A DNA stretch of 64,000 nucleotides from Flavobacterium poyangense (GTDB lineage: Bacteria; Bacteroidota; Bacteroidia; Flavobacteriales; Flavobacteriaceae): the NCBI RefSeq assembly GCF_011751075.1, contig NZ_JAALLN010000013.1:61018-125017 (forward strand), in the 5' to 3' direction. The translations under genes and the position numbers were made by a program. Under the pieces are notes generated by a model. The model did no database searches, was not told the origin of the DNA, and was given only the letters and a program-made list of their open reading frames with translations. This document shows, piece by piece, positions 1 through 8,380 of the stretch (the stretch's first letter is position 1; every line of letters begins with the position of its first letter).

Positions 1-38
1 CTGACTTTAAAACTTTCGACTTTTGACTTTCGACTTTG

Positions 39-512
39 TTATAATTTTTCTAAAAACGAATTAATTCCTTCCTCGTTCATTTGAACCACCTGCCAGCCAT
101 CCAAAATTTTTGCTCCGGAATTTTCGTAGAATTTAACTGCAGGCGTATTCCAATCAAGAACATTCCATTCGATTCTCTTAACCTGATCTCTTTTTCCCTG
201 TTTTATAATTTCAGAATAAAGGGCAAATCCTAAACCGGATCCGCGCATTTTATCCTTTACAATTAGGTCTTCAAGGTGAATTGTTTTTCCTTTCCAGGTA
301 GAATAGCGATAATAATAAAATGCAATTCCAACAATTTCATTTTCTACCTCTGCTACAAAAACATGAAACAAAGGGTTTGCACCAAAACCGTCACGTACCA
401 AATCATCTGCTGTGATGGTGACTGCTTCAGGTTCTTTTTCGAATACAGCCAACTCCTGTATTAGTCCCAAAACCGATTTCATGTCTTCAGGATTCCCTTT
501 TCTAATATTCAT
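39..512 (-). CDS. GNAT family N-acetyltransferase (SSAT-like)
   Basis: A 157-residue protein of the Gcn5-related acetyltransferase fold, which transfers acetyl from acetyl-CoA to an amine. The acetyl-CoA loop is visible as R90-GSGLG, and the C-terminal strand carries the usual WNxPAxxFYxxxGA pattern at about 121-134. The stretch WKGKTIHLEDL (73-83) resembles the spermidine/spermine and thialysine acetyltransferase branch, so a polyamine or amino-acid amine is a plausible substrate, but this is inferred. Length matches that branch. The gene is complete, on its own, and divergent from fbp, with a good promoter in the shared gap. Confidence 0.85.
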   Translation of the reverse strand: MNIRKGNPEDMKSVLGLIQELAVFEKEPEAVTITADDLVRDGFGANPLFHVFVAEVENEIVGIAFYYYRYSTWKGKTIHLEDLIVKDKMRGSGLGFALYSEIIKQGKRDQVKRIEWNVLDWNTPAVKFYENSGAKILDGWQVVQMNEEGINSFLEKL

Positions 513-583
513 ATATTCTTATTATTAAGCGTTTATTAGCTAAAATATTGTGTTTTTATGCGTTGCTTTTTGCTTTTGTTTAG

Positions 584-612
584 CAAATATACAATAGTAG
601 CAAACTAACAAA
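584..612 (-). promoter_or_regulatory. Bacteroidota-type promoter for the GNAT gene
   Basis: Read on the minus strand, TTTG (612-609) is followed after 17 bases by TATATTTG (591-584), matching the TTG / TAnnTTTG consensus of the Bacteroidota primary sigma factor. It lies about 70 bases before the start codon at 512. Confidence 0.55.
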
Positions 613-683
613 ATAATTTTTAAACCATTCTCACAAAAAAAACGATATTTGTGACTTAAAAATAAAACTACAACGATTTAGTA

Positions 684-1691
684 ATGGAAGAACGCAATAA
701 AACACTGGGAGAGTTTATTATTGAGAATCAGAAAGCATTTCAATACTCGTCAGGGGAGTTATCCCGAATTATCAACTCTATACGTTTGGCGGCGAAAGTC
801 GTAAACTATAAAGTAAACAAAGCAGGATTAGTGGATATCGTTGGCGCTGCCGGCGAGCAAAATATCCAGGGAGAAGATCAGCAGAAACTGGATGTTTATG
901 CTAACGAAGTATTTATTCAGACGTTAATTAACCGTGAGATTGTCTGTGGTATTGCTTCTGAAGAAAACGACGATTTTATTACTGTTCAGGGTAGTGATAA
1001 TGCCCATAACAATAAGTATGTGGTTTTAATGGATCCTTTAGACGGATCTTCAAATATTGATGTGAATGTTTCAGTAGGATCTATCTTTTCGGTTTTCAGA
1101 AGAGTGACGCCAATCGGAACTCCGGTTACCAGTGAGGACTTTTTGCAGCCGGGAGTTAATCAGGTTGCGGCCGGTTATGTTATTTATGGAACATCGACGA
1201 TGTTGGTGTATACCACAGGTCATGGGGTAAATGGTTTTACTTTAAATCCTGCTATCGGAACGTTTTATCTTTCACATCCTAATATGAAATTTCCGGTTGA
1301 CGGGCATATTTATTCGGTAAACGAAGGTAATTATGTGCATTTCCCGCAAGGAGTAAAGAATTATATAAAATATTGTCAGAGAGAAGAAGAGGACAGACCT
1401 TATACATCAAGGTATATCGGAAGTTTAGTTTCTGATTTCCATAGAAATATGATTAAAGGAGGGATTTATTTGTATCCAACAAGCTCAAAAGCACCAAAAG
1501 GAAAATTGCGTTTGCTGTACGAATGTAATCCGATGGCCTTCATTGCAGAACAAGCAGGTGGAAAAGCAACAGATGGTTTCGGAAGAATCATGGAAATCCA
1601 ACCAACAGAATTGCATCAGAGAGTGCCATTTTTCTGTGGAAGTTTTAATATGGTGGAGAAAGCTGAGGAGTTTATGGCTGAAGAGCTGTAG
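684..1691 (+). CDS. fbp: Class 1 fructose-1,6-bisphosphatase
   Basis: A 335-residue cytosolic enzyme that hydrolyses fructose-1,6-bisphosphate to fructose-6-phosphate and phosphate in gluconeogenesis. The metal-binding motif DPLDGSS is at 117-123 and an acidic EEND loop at 93-96 precedes it, as expected for class 1 enzymes. The substrate-binding tail is seen in SSKAPKGKLRLLYECNPMAF near 272-291. Length is standard for the family. The gene stands alone and ends at a strong terminator. A near-consensus -7 element (GATATTTG, 644-651) lies just upstream, without a clear -33 partner. Confidence 0.97.
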   Translation: MEERNKTLGEFIIENQKAFQYSSGELSRIINSIRLAAKVVNYKVNKAGLVDIVGAAGEQNIQGEDQQKLDVYANEVFIQTLINREIVCGIASEENDDFITVQGSDNAHNNKYVVLMDPLDGSSNIDVNVSVGSIFSVFRRVTPIGTPVTSEDFLQPGVNQVAAGYVIYGTSTMLVYTTGHGVNGFTLNPAIGTFYLSHPNMKFPVDGHIYSVNEGNYVHFPQGVKNYIKYCQREEEDRPYTSRYIGSLVSDFHRNMIKGGIYLYPTSSKAPKGKLRLLYECNPMAFIAEQAGGKATDGFGRIMEIQPTELHQRVPFFCGSFNMVEKAEEFMAEEL

Positions 1692-1710
1692 GTTTCTGTT
1701 TTAATAAATC

Positions 1711-1744
1711 AAAAAAACCGATAGTTTTACTATCGGTTTTTTTA
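1711..1744. terminator. Bidirectional terminator between fbp and the TerB-like gene
   Basis: AACCGATAG, a short TTTTA loop and CTATCGGTT form a strong hairpin with an A-run on the left and a T-run on the right. It can therefore stop transcripts from both of the convergent genes. Confidence 0.85.
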
Positions 1745-1802
1745 GTTTTATATGTTTTTAGGTTCAGTTTAAAACTGTAAATTGCCACTGAACGCTGCAA
1801 AC

Positions 1803-2234
1803 TTATTTATTCATATTCTCCATTTCGAATGAAAAAGTATCTAAATCTACTTTTCTATCGACTAAACTTAAGGCTTTAGAAACAATATAGTCTACATTCC
1901 CCGGTGTAAAACCCAGAGCTAATCCCATACGTCTTAACATTACTTCTTGTTGGTCTCCCAAATGATGGTCGATATGTACCATTCTTGCTAAGTCATATAA
2001 ACGTTCTATACGATGTGCATACAAATAAGGTGGGTTTATAGGATGTTTCCAAGGTTCACTAAGGATTTCCTTGTATTCTTCTTCCGAGATTTCTAATCTT
2101 GAAGCTAGTTTGTCCAAAAAGGTTTGCTCTTCGTCATTAATTTTTCCGTCAGCAAAAGCTACACGAACAATTGCAGAGAAATGGCCTCTGTTTCTTTGTT
2201 TGAATTCGTTATCAAATAATTCTGAAAATGGCAT
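1803..2234 (-). CDS. TerB family tellurite resistance-like protein
   Basis: A 143-residue, probably all-helical soluble protein. The segment VAFADGKINDEEQTFLDKLA (25-44) has the TerB/DnaJ-N-like pattern of an acidic, EF-hand-like turn between helices, and a second helical pair follows. TerB domains bind metal in the tellurite-resistance system, but here there are no terZ, terC or terD genes, so a general stress or scaffold role is as likely. A minus-strand -7 element (TATATTTG, complement of 2257-2264) lies just upstream of the start. Complete gene of unknown specific role. Confidence 0.75.
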   Translation of the reverse strand: MPFSELFDNEFKQRNRGHFSAIVRVAFADGKINDEEQTFLDKLASRLEISEEEYKEILSEPWKHPINPPYLYAHRIERLYDLARMVHIDHHLGDQQEVMLRRMGLALGFTPGNVDYIVSKALSLVDRKVDLDTFSFEMENMNK

Positions 2235-2406
2235 AATTAATCGGTTTTTTGTAAAACAAATATAAAACTTGTTTTAATTTAATGATTTTAAATTTCTCAT
2301 AAAATTACGCATAATTTTTCTAAGTTGTTTTACTGGGGGTAGACTTTTAATTTTCAAAATTAATCGTAAGTTTACAAACCCTTAATCAATTAATAGTACA
2401 ATTTTT

Positions 2407-3000
2407 ATGTCGCAGTTTTGGATTTATTTTCAAATAGGATTAAAGCATGTTTTAGATATACACGCCTACGATCACGTTCTTTTTTTAATCGCATTAACAG
2501 TTCCGTATACCTTCAAGGATTGGAAACGCATTTTGCTTTTGGTTTCCGTTTTTACAATTGGTCATACTTTGGCTTTAGTACTTTCTGTTTTTGGTATTAT
2601 TAGTGTTAAAGTTGATCTTGTTGAGTTCCTGATTCCGATTACGATTTTAATAACTGCTTTGTATCATTTGTTTACGGCAGGTAAGAATGCTAAGAATGAT
2701 GGTGTGAATCTGCTGTTTTTTGTAACCTTGTTTTTTGGAATTATACACGGACTTGGATTTTCAAATTATTTCAAGACAATATTAGGTGGTTCGGCAACGT
2801 CAAAATTATTACCTTTGGGAGAGTTTGCTTTGGGAATTGAAGCAGCACAATTAGTTGTGGTTTTTGTGGTTTTGGTAGTATCCTATATCGTGCAGACTGT
2901 TTTTCGTTTTTCAAAACGCGACTGGGCACTTGTAATGTCGGCTTTTGTTGTGGGAGTTGTCATTCCTATGATTATTGAAAGCCCTATTTGGAACAGATAA
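2407..3000 (+). CDS. HupE/UreJ-like integral membrane protein
   Basis: A 197-residue protein that is almost entirely hydrophobic, with about six predicted membrane segments. Conserved polar spots are the N-terminal HAYDH motif (19-23), a GHT in the second segment and a HGLGFSN motif in the middle. These match the HupE/UreJ C-terminal domain family, whose members are proposed nickel or cobalt permeases of hydrogenase and urease operons. No hydrogenase or urease gene is nearby, so the substrate is unknown. It is the first gene of a tight run: the next start is only 5 bases after its stop. Confidence 0.75.
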   Translation: MSQFWIYFQIGLKHVLDIHAYDHVLFLIALTVPYTFKDWKRILLLVSVFTIGHTLALVLSVFGIISVKVDLVEFLIPITILITALYHLFTAGKNAKNDGVNLLFFVTLFFGIIHGLGFSNYFKTILGGSATSKLLPLGEFALGIEAAQLVVVFVVLVVSYIVQTVFRFSKRDWALVMSAFVVGVVIPMIIESPIWNR

Positions 3001-3005
3001 AATAA

Positions 3006-3437
3006 ATGGAAGTAAAAAAAATAAATAAATACGATAAAGCCTATTTGCGAATTGCCAAAGAATGGAGTTTACTTTCCTATTGTAAGCGCAAGCAGGTAGG
3101 AGCTATTATCGTAAAAGACCGAATGATTATTTCTGACGGTTACAACGGAACACCGACAGGATTTGAAAACTGTTGCGAAGACGAAGAAGGTTTGACGCGT
3201 TGGGATGTTTTGCATGCCGAGGCCAATGCCATTCTAAAAGTAGCCCGATCAACGCAATCTTGCGAAGGAGCGACTTTGTATATCACTTTGTCTCCTTGTA
3301 AAGAATGCAGCAAATTAATTCATCAATCAGGAATAAAAAGAGTCGTTTATCATGATGGTTATCGCGACGACTCAGGAATTCAGTTTTTAATAAAAGCAGG
3401 TGTAGAAGTATTACATATTCCCGTTTTAGAAGAATAG
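3006..3437 (+). CDS. dCMP deaminase family protein
   Basis: A 143-residue zinc enzyme expected to deaminate dCMP to dUMP for dTMP synthesis. The zinc site is complete: H70-A-E72 supplies the ligand and catalytic glutamate, and P97-C98-x-x-C101 supplies the two cysteines. An N-terminal pattern (QVGAIIVKDRMIISDGYNGTP, abbreviated from 30-50) matches dCMP rather than cytidine or guanine deaminases. It lies between the HupE-like gene (5 bases) and the S41 protease gene, whose ATG follows its stop codon directly. The three are therefore cotranscribed, though no functional link is obvious. Confidence 0.92.
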   Translation: MEVKKINKYDKAYLRIAKEWSLLSYCKRKQVGAIIVKDRMIISDGYNGTPTGFENCCEDEEGLTRWDVLHAEANAILKVARSTQSCEGATLYITLSPCKECSKLIHQSGIKRVVYHDGYRDDSGIQFLIKAGVEVLHIPVLEE

Positions 3438-5015
3438 ATGAAATTTAATCCAAAATACTTACCCATTGTTATAGGAGCCGTTTTTGCTCTTGGCATAGTT
3501 CTAGGAAGCCTGATGAATGCTCCCGTAGAGGATCAGCTTTTGGCTAGAAATTACTCTAAAACCAAACTCAACAAACTGATTGATTTTATCAATAATGAGT
3601 ATGTTGATAGTGTCAATACTGATTCGATCGTAAACCTGACGGTCGATAATATCCTGTCCAAATTAGATCCGCATTCGGTTTATATTCCTCCAACGGAACA
3701 AGCAGAAGTGGCTGAAAGCATGAAAGGTGATTTTGTAGGGATCGGAATCAATTTTTATATGTACAAAGATTCCGTTGCTATCATCAGACCTGTTGAAAAC
3801 GGACCTTCAGCCAAAGCCGGATTAAAATCGGGCGACCGTATTTTGTTTGCCGGTAAAACGAAATTATTTGGCAGAAGACTACCCTCTGACAGTTTGTTTT
3901 CTAAGCTGAAAGGAATTAAAGGTTCTGAAATTGAACTAACTGTTTTTAGAAAATCAGAGCAAAAGAAGCTGAAGTTTAAAATTAAGCGAGATATCATTCC
4001 AATAAAAAGTGTGGATGCCTCTTTGTTACTTGATAATAAGACCGGTTACATAAAGATAAACCGTTTTGCGGAAACCACTTATAAAGAATTCAAAACAGGT
4101 TTAACCCGTTTACAGCAAAAAGGAATTCAGTCCTTAATAATCGATCTTCGCGATAATGGAGGCGGTTATATGGAGGAAGCAGTAGCGATTGGTGATGAGT
4201 TCCTGAAAGACAAAGAACTGATTGTTTTTACCAAAAGCAAAAATGGGACTACCGAAAAAACATACGCCAATAAAGGAGGAAGTTTTGAAAATGGAAAAGT
4301 TTATGTGCTGATTAATGAAAACAGTGCATCGGCAAGTGAAATTCTGGCAGGAGCACTTCAGGATAACGATCGTGGAACGATTGTAGGTCGCCGTTCTTTT
4401 GGAAAAGGATTGGTACAACGCGAAATGGATTTTAATGACGGATCAGCCGTAAGATTAACTGTAGCCAGATATTATACGCCAACTGGAAGATCCATTCAGA
4501 AGCCTTATAAAAAAGGAAATGAAGAATATTACAAAGAGTCGGAAGATCGTATCAAATCAGGCGAGTTATATGCTAAAGACAGTATAAAAGTAGCCGATAG
4601 CTTAAAGTTTAAAACGCCAAAAGGAAAAATCGTTTACGGCGGCGGCGGAATTGTTCCGGATGTTTTTGTACCGATGGAAGCAGAGCACGGAAATGAAAAT
4701 GTGGCGTATTTGCTTCAAACCGGAATCGTAGGTCATTTCGTTTTTGAAGAGTTGGATAAAAACAGAAATGCTTTAGCAGGACTTCATTTTAATGAGTTTT
4801 TGACAAAAATGAAAGACTCAGATGTATATTTTAAGAAATTTAAAAATTACGTTCTGGCCACAGGTTTGGACTTAAAACTAGATAAAACAAAGGCATTGGT
4901 AAATCGTTATATTACTGCAGAATTTGCCCGTCAATTGTACGGTGAACTGTATTATTACAATGTGATTTTAAAAGACGATGCCATGATCAAAGCAGTACTG
5001 AATTCAAAAAAATAA
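3438..5015 (+). CDS. S41 family C-terminal processing peptidase
   Basis: A 525-residue periplasmic serine protease anchored by an N-terminal hydrophobic segment (about 8-26). A PDZ domain (about 90-180, GIGINFYM...AGLKSGDRI) recognises hydrophobic C-termini. The S41 core follows with IIDLRDNGGG at 234-243. The catalytic dyad is visible: S298 in the SASASEI motif and K323 in FGKG, separated by 25 residues as in the Prc/CtpA family. About 150 further residues lie beyond the core. The start codon abuts the stop of the dCMP deaminase gene, and a DUF4440-like gene follows after 17 bases. The substrate is unknown. Confidence 0.93.
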   Translation: MKFNPKYLPIVIGAVFALGIVLGSLMNAPVEDQLLARNYSKTKLNKLIDFINNEYVDSVNTDSIVNLTVDNILSKLDPHSVYIPPTEQAEVAESMKGDFVGIGINFYMYKDSVAIIRPVENGPSAKAGLKSGDRILFAGKTKLFGRRLPSDSLFSKLKGIKGSEIELTVFRKSEQKKLKFKIKRDIIPIKSVDASLLLDNKTGYIKINRFAETTYKEFKTGLTRLQQKGIQSLIIDLRDNGGGYMEEAVAIGDEFLKDKELIVFTKSKNGTTEKTYANKGGSFENGKVYVLINENSASASEILAGALQDNDRGTIVGRRSFGKGLVQREMDFNDGSAVRLTVARYYTPTGRSIQKPYKKGNEEYYKESEDRIKSGELYAKDSIKVADSLKFKTPKGKIVYGGGGIVPDVFVPMEAEHGNENVAYLLQTGIVGHFVFEELDKNRNALAGLHFNEFLTKMKDSDVYFKKFKNYVLATGLDLKLDKTKALVNRYITAEFARQLYGELYYYNVILKDDAMIKAVLNSKK

Positions 5016-5032
5016 CCTAAACTTTTTTTCTT

Positions 5033-5398
5033 ATGGGAGACAGCAGTGTTGTAAATGCGGAAATTGAACTTTTGACAGCACTTAAAAATGCTGATGTAGC
5101 TGCTTTAGAAAAATTGCTGCACGATGATTTGCTTTTTAATTTACCTGACGGACAAACGATCACAAAAGAGCTTGATTTGAACACACATCGTTCCGGTAGA
5201 ATAAAAATTCAGGTTCTTGAAGCTTCAGATCAACTGATTAATGTTATTGGAGATTCGGCCGTTGTCAGTGTTTCTGTTTTGCTTAAAGGAACCTACGATA
5301 GTCAGCCATTTGATGGTGTTTTTCGATACATACGTGTCTGGAAACAATTCGAAGAAGGTTTAAAAGTAATTGCCGGTAGCTGTGTAACGCTAAGTTAA
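5033..5398 (+). CDS. NTF2-like / DUF4440 family protein
   Basis: A 121-residue small protein with the cone-shaped NTF2 fold pattern: an N-terminal helix (VNAEIELLTALKNADVAALE), a conserved LHDDLLFNLPDG turn, then alternating beta strands ending in FRYIRVWKQFEEGLKVIAG. Members of this superfamily are either small enzymes or ligand-binding proteins, and nothing here fixes which. There is no signal peptide, so it is probably cytosolic. It is the last gene of the HupE-like / dCMP deaminase / S41 run. Confidence 0.75.
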   Translation: MGDSSVVNAEIELLTALKNADVAALEKLLHDDLLFNLPDGQTITKELDLNTHRSGRIKIQVLEASDQLINVIGDSAVVSVSVLLKGTYDSQPFDGVFRYIRVWKQFEEGLKVIAGSCVTLS

Positions 5399-5724
5399 AA
5401 TTTTTAGAAGCCTTTATGCATAAATGATTTAGCGGTTTTTTTCTCACGCAGATTTTGCGGATTCCAATATTGAGAAAAAATCAGCAAAATCTGCGTGCAA
5501 AAAAAACTTTGCGATTTTGCGTCTTTGCGAGCTAAAAAACTCTTGCGAATTCATTGCTGTTAAAGTATTACGCAATAACGTAAGGTGATTGAAATCTGAA
5601 GTAAAAAGATTAGATGTAGTTTGTTTTTAAAACAAGCAAATCAGCTAAATCAGCAAAATCTGCGTGCAAAAAACACATTGCGAACCTTGCGTAAATCCTT
5701 GCGAACTTTGCGGTTAAAACCTAT
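5399..5724. other. Repeat-filled intergenic region
   Basis: No coding potential is seen. The region holds the inverted repeat at 5445-5497, a second copy of its right arm (GCAAAATCTGCGTGC) near 5653-5668, and stretches of the form CTTTGCG/CTTGCG...GCGGTTAAA towards 5717. These resemble the repeat block at 43038-43259. Confidence 0.7.
5445..5497. repeat. Inverted repeat, CACGCAGATTTTGC arms
   Basis: The 14-base arm CACGCAGATTTTGC (5445-5458) is followed by its perfect reverse complement (5484-5497). It belongs to the same family as the longer palindromes at 43120-43200 and 48471-48590, which share the CACGCAGAT end. Confidence 0.85.
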
Positions 5725-6345
5725 CTATCGAATACTATCATGTGCATGAGTCTGCACACCATTATTCCATAAAGTAAGAATATCTGTTGCAACTGCGGCA
5801 CCACTTCCGGCAGCTATTGCCAATTGACTTCTCCATCCCGCTAAAGTTCCGATTACATAAATACCATCGGCTACTTTATGATCGTCGTTTTTAAGCTGAA
5901 TACGTTGTTTTTCGGGAAGCGCTTTTTTATGTGGTTCAATATAATGTAGTAAACCTTCAATGTCAAAAGTGTTAGCAGAGCCAATTCCGATGACAATGCT
6001 TTTTGTTTTATACGAACTTTTATTAGTAGTAACCGTAAATTCAGGGAAAGTTCCCTCAACTTTGATTACTTTCTCGTTCGGAATTTGTGTGATGTGTGGG
6101 TAGCTTTGTGCTAAATCCTGCGTGCTTTCAGTAAGTAAGTCAGAACCTAATTTACCCGGAGTTATGCCATAAGCATTGTAGAAAATAGCTTCCTGTAGAG
6201 AAGAATTCTTTTGATGTGTAAAAATCCCTATTTTTTTATCGGTAGCAAAAGCTTTGTTTTTAGCTGATCCCAGAACGAGGGCGCAAGACATGCCTGAAAC
6301 GCCTCCGCCGATAATTAAAGTGTCGAACATATTGTTATCTGCCAT
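5725..6345 (-). CDS. Short FAD-dependent oxidoreductase (thioredoxin reductase-like)
   Basis: A 206-residue flavoprotein. The FAD-binding GGGVSGMSCAL motif is at 13-23, and a C-terminal FAD motif (DGIYVIGTLAGW, then an Ala/Gly-rich helix) is near 160-190, as in thioredoxin reductases. It is about 100 residues shorter than thioredoxin reductase: the NADPH-binding domain and redox CxxC are missing. It therefore cannot use NADPH in the usual way and may need another electron partner. Its start overlaps the end of the small membrane protein gene by 11 bases, suggesting translational coupling and a joint function. Confidence 0.75.
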   Translation of the reverse strand: MADNNMFDTLIIGGGVSGMSCALVLGSAKNKAFATDKKIGIFTHQKNSSLQEAIFYNAYGITPGKLGSDLLTESTQDLAQSYPHITQIPNEKVIKVEGTFPEFTVTTNKSSYKTKSIVIGIGSANTFDIEGLLHYIEPHKKALPEKQRIQLKNDDHKVADGIYVIGTLAGWRSQLAIAAGSGAAVATDILTLWNNGVQTHAHDSIR

Positions 6346-6535
6346 TTGTTTTTTCTTCGATTTTTTTGGAAATTCTAAAAATCAAAAGAATCAAAACGGC
6401 ACAAAATGAAGCTGCGATTCCAATAAAAGCTACTGCACTGTCTCCTTGAAAAGGATTCTTAAAGTCCAATAACGTAACATTAAAAACGATTAAAGCTAAT
6501 GCTAAAAGCACTAAGATTGAAGTGAAAATTTTCAT
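6335..6535 (-). CDS. Small two-segment membrane protein
   Basis: A 66-residue protein with two hydrophobic segments (about 4-24 and 35-53) and a basic C-terminus (RISKKIEEKTNGR). The family is not recognised. The end of the gene overlaps the start of the flavoprotein gene by 11 bases in the same direction, so the pair is one transcriptional unit. A membrane anchor or electron-transfer partner for the flavoprotein is possible, but this is inference from position only. Confidence 0.65.
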   Translation of the reverse strand: MKIFTSILVLLALALIVFNVTLLDFKNPFQGDSAVAFIGIAASFCAVLILLIFRISKKIEEKTNGR

Positions 6536-6639
6536 AAGGCTGTTTGTTTGTCTAAAATAAGAAAATGAAATTTTACCGCAATGAATACCGTAAAACCATT
6601 TGTTTTAAATTTTATGGGGTAAATTTATAAAAATATCTG

Positions 6640-7218
6640 TTAGACGAACAAACCTTTAACATTAGCAGCGAATAATTTAACAGCAATAGCTAAAAGGATC
6701 ACTCCAAATGTCTTGCGAACCACGCCAAGTCCATTTTCTCCTAATAAAGTTTCAATTTTTTTAGAAGATTTCAAGACGATATATACTAGGATGATATTCA
6801 GTAGAATGGCAATGATAATGTTGATGGTATGGAATTGAGATCGCAAGGAAAGTAAAGTAGTCATTGTTCCGGCTCCTGCTATTAATGGAAAAGCCAAAGG
6901 AACGATAGAAGCTGATCCAGGTTCTTCATCACGATAGATGCGGATTCCTAAAATCATCTCTAAGGCAAGAAAGAACAATACAAACGAACCGGCAACGGCA
7001 AAAGAATGTACATCTATACCTATAATATTAAGGAAGCCTTCTCCGACGAAAAGAAAGACGATCATGATGATTCCGGCAACAAGGGAAGCTTTTTCAGATT
7101 CGATGTGGCCTACTTTTGCTCTTAAATTTACAATGATCGGAATAGATCCTACGATATCAATTACTGCAAAAAGCACCATTCCAACGGTGATAATTTCCTT
7201 AAAATCAATTTCTAACAT
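6640..7218 (-). CDS. MarC family integral membrane protein
   Basis: A 192-residue protein with about six membrane segments. The N-terminal IDIVGSIPIIVNL and the central PLAFPLIAGAGTMTTLL pattern are typical of MarC/YchE proteins. The family was once thought to cause multiple antibiotic resistance, but this was not upheld and its role remains unknown. The length fits the family. A minus-strand -7 element (TACATTTG, complement of 7248-7255) lies about 30 bases before the start. Confidence 0.88.
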   Translation of the reverse strand: MLEIDFKEIITVGMVLFAVIDIVGSIPIIVNLRAKVGHIESEKASLVAGIIMIVFLFVGEGFLNIIGIDVHSFAVAGSFVLFFLALEMILGIRIYRDEEPGSASIVPLAFPLIAGAGTMTTLLSLRSQFHTINIIIAILLNIILVYIVLKSSKKIETLLGENGLGVVRKTFGVILLAIAVKLFAANVKGLFV

Positions 7219-7438
7219 ACTTTATTTGTTTAGAGGTTAAAGAGGTGCAAATGTAAATAATAAAGTTAGGGCTTTTATTGTTTAAAATCTAATCTCGCAT
7301 TTTTGTTATAAAAACATGTTTTTTGGTTTAAAAAAGTGATATTTGTAACATTTGACGATTTGTTTTGTTGATTTATAGGTAAAATGTGGAGATTATTTTT
7401 GCTTTGAATTTATGGTAGAGACATCAGGATAGTTTGAC

Positions 7439-7446
7439 TATCTTTG
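7439..7446 (+). promoter_or_regulatory. -7 promoter element for the DUF3109 gene
   Basis: TATCTTTG fits TAnnTTTG and sits 30 bases before the ATG at 7476. The surrounding bases (GACTATCTTTGCACTTTA) recur exactly in front of queE at 59731-59748. No clear -33 TTG is present. Confidence 0.5.
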
Positions 7447-7475
7447 CACTTTATAAATTCAGTATTTTTAGTATC

Positions 7476-8045
7476 ATGTTTCAATTAGGAAAAACCATTA
7501 TTTCAGAAGATATTCTTGAAAAAGAATTTGTGTGCAACTTGTCAGCTTGTAAAGGGGCGTGTTGTGTTGATGGAGATGCCGGTGCTCCTTTAAGTGAGGC
7601 CGAAACTGAAATAATGGAGCGTATTTATGATAAGGTAAAACCTTTTTTGCGAAAAGAAGGGATTGCTGCCATTGAAGCGCAGGGAACCTGGGTAAAAGGA
7701 AATGATGGTGATCTTGAAACGCCATTAATTGATAATAAAGATTGTGCTTACGTTATTTTTGACGGGAAAACCGCGCTTTGCGGAATTGAGCAAGCTTACA
7801 ATCAGGGAATCGTAGACTGGAAAAAACCGGTTTCGTGTCATTTATATCCAATTCGGGTAAAAGATTTTACAGAGTTTGCTGCAGTTAATTATGATAAATG
7901 GGAAATTTGTGATGATGCCTGTTCTTTGGGTAAAGAATTAGAAGTTCCGGTTTATAAATTTGTCAAAGAAGCATTGATTCGCCGTTTTGGAGAAGACTGG
8001 TATTTGGAACTCGAAAAAGTGGCAGAAGAACTTAAAAAATCCTAA
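7476..8045 (+). CDS. DUF3109 family cysteine-cluster protein
   Basis: A 189-residue protein with the YkgJ/DUF3109 cysteine layout: CNLSACKGACC near the N-terminus, then a C...C pair, CHLYP, and a C-terminal CDDAC. Eight or more conserved cysteines suggest bound zinc or an iron-sulfur cluster. Function is unknown in the whole family. The start at 7476 (MFQLGKTII) is preferred over an in-frame upstream ATG at 7434, because the promoter's -7 element lies at 7439-7446, inside the longer version. Confidence 0.88.
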   Translation: MFQLGKTIISEDILEKEFVCNLSACKGACCVDGDAGAPLSEAETEIMERIYDKVKPFLRKEGIAAIEAQGTWVKGNDGDLETPLIDNKDCAYVIFDGKTALCGIEQAYNQGIVDWKKPVSCHLYPIRVKDFTEFAAVNYDKWEICDDACSLGKELEVPVYKFVKEALIRRFGEDWYLELEKVAEELKKS

Positions 8046-8380
8046 AGATTCGGTAGCCATTACTATTGCTGAGAAGCACTCCGAAATAGATTGGAAAAAG
8101 TAAAAGTAACGATCAAATAAAGTTTTAAAAACAATTAAAAATTTCTTGGTTTTTTAAATAAAAAGTCTATGTTTTATGGGGCTTTAGCTTGTGATTGAGA
8201 TTTTAAATCACTCATTTACAGTAATTTAAAAATTGTATGAAAAATATTCCACTTTTTTGATGTTGTTAAAAACTACGCCCGATTGTGAATAAGTTTGGCT
8301 TTTATTTTTGGCTACAAATGACAATCTTTGTACTCTACTGAATGAGCAAAAATTCAACACAAAAAATTAACATAAAAGCC
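8046..8380. other. AT-rich leader region upstream of nrdB
   Basis: No gene is seen. A near-consensus -7 element (AATCTTTG, 8323-8330) lies about 50 bases before the nrdB start, within a TGACAATCTTTGTACTC context that resembles other promoters in this window. No -33 element or hairpin is convincing. Confidence 0.5.

Noticed and set aside
8342..8380. Longer nrdB start (MSKNSTQKINIKA...)
   Set aside because: It lies within 20 bases of the likely -7 element, and the family's usual start matches MSQVEPIL at 8381.
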